From Trichaptum fuscoviolaceum (lineage: Eukaryota; Basidiomycota; Agaricomycetes; Hymenochaetales; Trichaptaceae), in NCBI GenBank assembly GCA_910574455.1, contig CAJSYZ010000011.1, forward strand, positions 2,046,001 to 2,110,000: DNA of 64,000 nt, given 5' to 3'. Position numbers and translations under genes: made by a program. Shown here in pieces: positions 59,990-64,000 of the stretch (the stretch's first letter is position 1; every line of letters begins with the position of its first letter). The notes below the pieces were generated by a model. The model saw only the letters and a list, made by a program, of their open reading frames with translations, was not told where the DNA came from and made no database searches.

Positions 59990-62759
59990 AGTTATGAGGT
60001 GAGTGTGACGAAAGGCTTGAGCTTTGGATTGCGAGGTAGCTAACTTTGTCTTCTTATGACTGAGCGATGCTGGAGAACTCTGGGGTGAGATAGAGGTTCT
60101 TAAATATGTTCACAGCTGATTATTTGTCCGCGTTTGCGTCATCCTAAAGCGAATGTGTCTAGATACATTCCACGATATGCTGCCTTCTTTGAAGAAGGTA
60201 GATCAGTGCCTCGCTTTGCCTTATGACTGCTATTCAACAAGTTAATGCTACGGAGAACCCCGTATTGGAGCCCATGTTAAATCGAGCACCGAGGATCCTT
60301 TACTTGGGTCTGACCCACTAGGCGCTAATCATCGATGCATGGAGTGGAGGCACTATTAGATGCCTATAGTGCTGCATAATAGATGAGAATCCATATCATA
60401 TCGTTACAATGTTCACCGTAGGCTTGGGACGTACCGCGAGGAGTTGGACACCACAACAATGCAGATTGTCAGATACATATCTCCATTGTTCGATGAAACT
60501 AAGACATCTATGTGCTCATATGATGTCTTTGGTAGAGACAGAGATGGACCGCATGTCCATGCAATATTTCAGCTTTCGAGACATTCAGTTTCTCAGCTCC
60601 CATTAGTGGAATAAGTAGGACGCACGACGGTACGTACTACTACTTACTCCGAGATGAATAATGATCCTACACTTTAAAAATTGGAGCGTAATGAAATCCG
60701 CAGCTCAGGTAACTCGCATCGGCTTCATTCGACGAGCTCATATTATATAGCGAAAATGTGCCACTGTCTACATTATTTTTGGTTCAAACTACCTTTCGAT
60801 TCAATAGGGTATAAATTGTAAACTCTAAGCATACATTTTGTGATAGAGATAGATGGGAAAGTGCTAATAAATGTTTAGGTAAGTAAGAATGCGGTCCCGA
60901 CTCCCGCGCACCTTCTTTTCGGTAGTGTACGACGATCTTTTGACCCTGCAAAAAGATGGTAGACTAGTCTAGCCCAATGCGAGGGATTAGGAGCACAAAC
61001 TTGCCCAAATTCATTTCTGTGTTTGAAGTCCAAATCATAGACGTACTAGGCTGGCAGAAATTGTAGCAAGGGGGACTCATAGAAGCAAGTGATACTTGGC
61101 ATGCCCATTATCCAGCGCTTTAATTTTTCCACTAGTAGTGTCCTGAGCCGGGAAGAGCCGAGGCAGAGTCCGGCAGAATACAGTCAAGTCACGCACATGA
61201 GTAACTCTCTCAAGGAATGCAGAAGTTGAGCACTAACTCATTCATAGACCAAGGGCTCGGCGAGCTAGCGTGAAAAACGCGCTGGAAAGTCGCAGTAGAG
61301 AAAAGAAATTATGATATCATGGGTGGGCCCGAACGTGCGCCAATTGCTTGCTTTACCCAACATATATAGGTATTGGAATTCGTCGAATCCTTGTCTTGTC
61401 GTTGGGCGTCTATAATCGATAAAATCATCTAAACCACTTACATATCATCCAGTGAAGCCATTCTTCTTAAAGATTGTTGTTTAATCGGAATTACTGCGCA
61501 GAAGATACACATGTTGAATGAACTACAACACAATTAGGGGCCCTTAATTGAAGCATAAACTAACTTGAATGGAGAGCACGTAGCATGCGTGATTGAGCAT
61601 CAGAAGAAAGTCGATTTGGAGTAGCGCTGAATCTGTGCCTATTACACATCGTGACCTTGTCCCGTAGCGAATGAGGGTGATCTCCCCTTTCCATTTACCA
61701 GATTGATTGGCTACTGAGTTCACGTCGGAACATGTGTCGTCCCGGAGAGAAGGCGGTTTGGACAAATACAAAGAATTGACATCTTGAATCTGACGAGCTT
61801 CTAAGAATAGCCAAAAGCAGATCAACTAATGTTCAGCTTCTGTGGAAGGCTGAATATGTATACTCACCATTGTACGAAGACAAGCTGGGCTGTGATAGGA
61901 CTTCCGCACGATCGGATTGCAGTGTAGAGGGGTTTGCAAGTCGAGCGATATCGATGATCCGTAGCTGCCAAGATCAATGAGGAGGATAAACTTAAGACGA
62001 GAAAGCAATCAAACGTCTCAGTAGCCACAGCGCGCAGAATGGATCGTCAACCGTTCGCTTTTGGAAACCCTCCTAAAACACCAGGATGACCCCTTATATT
62101 CCATTGAGTTGGATGCATTTTTACGCATAACACATATGAAATGGAGCTCCATGACTAGGCGCTTTGGTTGACTTCCGAGACTATCACAAGGTGTGGCCTC
62201 GGGGCATCATTGTTTCCTAGTCGCTAGTCGCAAGGTTATCTCGATATGTCACAATCAATGCACTTGAGCGCGGAAGAAGGTAAGTGGCAGAGGAGATGGA
62301 GGATGGGATACTGTAGTTTAAGGTACGTACCTTTACCTGTTTACAGATACGTCAAACATTACTGAACGACCAACATTACAGATGTCAACGTGGATGAAAA
62401 GCGCTGTGAACAAAACATATAGCCAGACAGATTGCGCCAAAAGACGCAAATAATCTCAGCACTGTACCAGTGCAGGTTTGAAGAAAAAAGCAAAACCAAC
62501 GCCACGGAATTTCACCCAGGGTCGTAAGAGAAGATCGTCGATAGAAGCAAGCCTTTCTCCAATGCTTCGGTTCCTGAAGGAAGAAGTAACGCGCAGTAGA
62601 GGCTGCCCTAGTCCGCAAGGGGTAAACGCTATCGAAAAGATATGATTAGTGCGGCCGTTTGATCGGACGGATAGAATAATTTGAGAATCTTAGAGAGAGA
62701 TGCATGTCGGATTTCAGAGCGTATAATTCCAAGCGAAAATGGGACCTACAATAGCTCTT
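59990..62759. other. Intergenic region without recognisable gene
   Basis: Promoter of the secreted-protein gene at the left (TATA-like element near 60100). The remainder shows only short overlapping frames (for example 61544-61825, 61826-62008 and 62385-62618, all minus) with no domain. No palindromic island words and no RNA gene were recognised. Confidence 0.5.
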
Positions 62760-63607
62760 CCCGTAGAATCTCTGAATGATCAGCTCGCTCGGATTGGTAC
62801 CATCAAAGGTATTGACGACTGCCGCAACAAAATAGGGTGACTATCTGGCTTCTGCAGACTGGGCAAAAGTAATGCGAGACGGTGTTCTTGCCGTATCGAT
62901 ATTTTGAGAGCTCGTCAAGGGTGCCTTGAGTGAGGTGGAATTTCGCGGGTGACTACAAATCCGGCCATGAATGAGTCCGCACAATCACGAAGGAATATCA
63001 AGGGACAACATACATCACCATAGACCCCTTCTGTGAGCAAGACGAACAGTTACATTTGATGACGGGCGCTTTTTCCAACGAGGGGAACTCCGTCTCGTAG
63101 CGGAACTTGCCACAGTGACAACCACCAATGTATTTCTTGGTTTCGGCGCTCTTCGGCCAGCCGTTGTGGAAACTAAATCCCTTCGTTCCCTAGATGCACT
63201 CTTCGGACGAAATGTTTGCTAGCATGAATCGAGAGTTAAGATGGCGACTCACAATAGGGACAAAAGATAGCTTTCTCCGGAGACCGCTTTAAACTTGTTC
63301 CCTGCACCCTCAACAAATCGATTATAGGAGGTTGTTTATCAAGAGTCACTAAGGAACACGTACAAAATGATTCGCGCCGGAAGCTTTCGAACGTTCTCCC
63401 CATGGACGATATGCATTGTACTACTCAGTTCGTTTTGTAACCAGTGAAAGTTAACAATGACATTTCACAACCCTGCCATTCGCGTCCTCGAAGATGACCT
63501 CAAACTGTCCTTCAAGAACATACTTGCTTAAAGAAAGGACTGGATGGACTGTTCTTGACAGTCTTGGTCACAAGCACAGTAGGTCCCATGACTGTCTCGC
63601 CGTTCAT
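62760..63607 (-). pseudogene. Second GFA-fold protein, probably damaged
   Basis: Pieces on the minus strand in order: (MNGETV)MGPTVLVTKTVKNSPSSPFFKQ, then one base out of frame YVLEGQFEVIFEDANGR, then YNAYRPWGERSKASGANHF, NKFKAVSGESYLLSL, GTKGFSFHNGWPKSAETKKY, then the zinc pattern IGGCHCGKFRYE and VIKCNCSSCSQKGSMVM, FHLTQGTLDELSKYRYGKNT, VSHYFCPVC. After this the usual CG and following beta strand are scrambled, before VNTFDGTNPSELIIQRFYG. The N-terminal extension fits a longer GFA subfamily I recall from mushrooms. The frame slip after FFKQ and the broken third zinc knuckle suggest decay, though an unrecognised intron could explain the first. The ends of the feature are approximate. Confidence 0.55.
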
Positions 63608-64000
63608 GCAACACCTTCCTTTGCTTCTGCTATCAAAAGCAGCCAAGAGACAGCAACAGCGATTACAGCAAAGTTGGATTGGTATATGAATGCCGAGGAA
63701 TTGCCAAGAAGAGATGATATTTGAGAGTTCGATAACGTATGTGTGTGCGCGCATCCAAAGCAGAGCAGATTGACAGCGGATTGAAGGGTAGGATTCTAGG
63801 AATGTGGTTGACCTCTTGAGCTTCAAGTTCAAGTTCTCGGAAGTAGTTCTCTCACGCTCTCACGCTCGCGCTTGGCCTGCCCTTTCACTTTTTCTCAACT
63901 TTCCTTGCAAAGAATTCAATCGAGTTTAACAACGGATAAAAGATAAGTAGTTACACTATTAGTCAGAAGTTCTTCTGCGTCCGGTAATTTGAAGAAACAC
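63608..64000. other. Right edge, upstream flank
   Basis: Probable 5' flank of the GFA-like gene. It includes a direct duplication CTCACGCT-CTCACGCTCGCGCTTGG near 63851-63875 and a GCTTCAAGTTCAAGTTC word like those of the island. No gene is visible. Confidence 0.4.

Overview
The window looks like nuclear DNA of a mushroom-forming basidiomycete (Agaricomycetes). Genes are cut by many short GT-AG introns. The recognisable families are typical of that group: a Plavaka-type transposase, a Ppo/linoleate-dioxygenase-type oxylipin enzyme, a TKL-like kinase, a DUF6533-type membrane protein, GFA-fold proteins and a four-cysteine small secreted protein. All gene models below were spliced by eye from reading frame, splice signals and remembered family patterns. 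No alignment was run.

Layout. (1) 1-4 kb: the 5' part of a DEDD 3'-5' exonuclease gene running off the left edge, then a frameshifted WD40 relic and empty DNA. (2) About 3.2-22.8 kb: an accessory island. It holds two unrecognised genes (857 aa, minus; 558 aa, plus), a decaying Plavaka transposase (minus) and, divergent from it, a gene with a run of 14 in-phase exons, many of them micro-exons, and an acidic tail (plus). The gaps and some introns and exons of this island are filled with a patchwork of four or five short palindromic sequence families that are almost absent elsewhere. A GTPBP1/2-like gene without a GTPase domain (21.1-22.4 kb) lies inside the right edge. (3) 23-36.5 kb: a possibly decayed DUF6533-type gene, a Gln/Ser/His-rich protein, a mitochondrial-type NAD(H) kinase divergent from it, and a 192-aa conserved hypothetical. 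(4) 38.6-41.8 kb: an Asteroid/XPG-like nuclease-fold gene and an intron-containing tRNA-Leu(CAG). (5) 42-64 kb: a kinase with a suspicious in-frame stop just upstream, a GFA-fold gene convergent with a roughly 20-exon Ppo dioxygenase gene, a small secreted protein, and a second, damaged GFA-like gene at the right edge.

Housekeeping-like functions (NAD kinase, tRNA, GTPBP-like, Asteroid) sit in sparse DNA. The lineage-specific material is concentrated in the island. The strongest candidates for something undescribed are the phase-0 exon gene paired with the Plavaka transposase, and the palindromic patchwork that has spread through intergenic, intronic and coding DNA of that island only.
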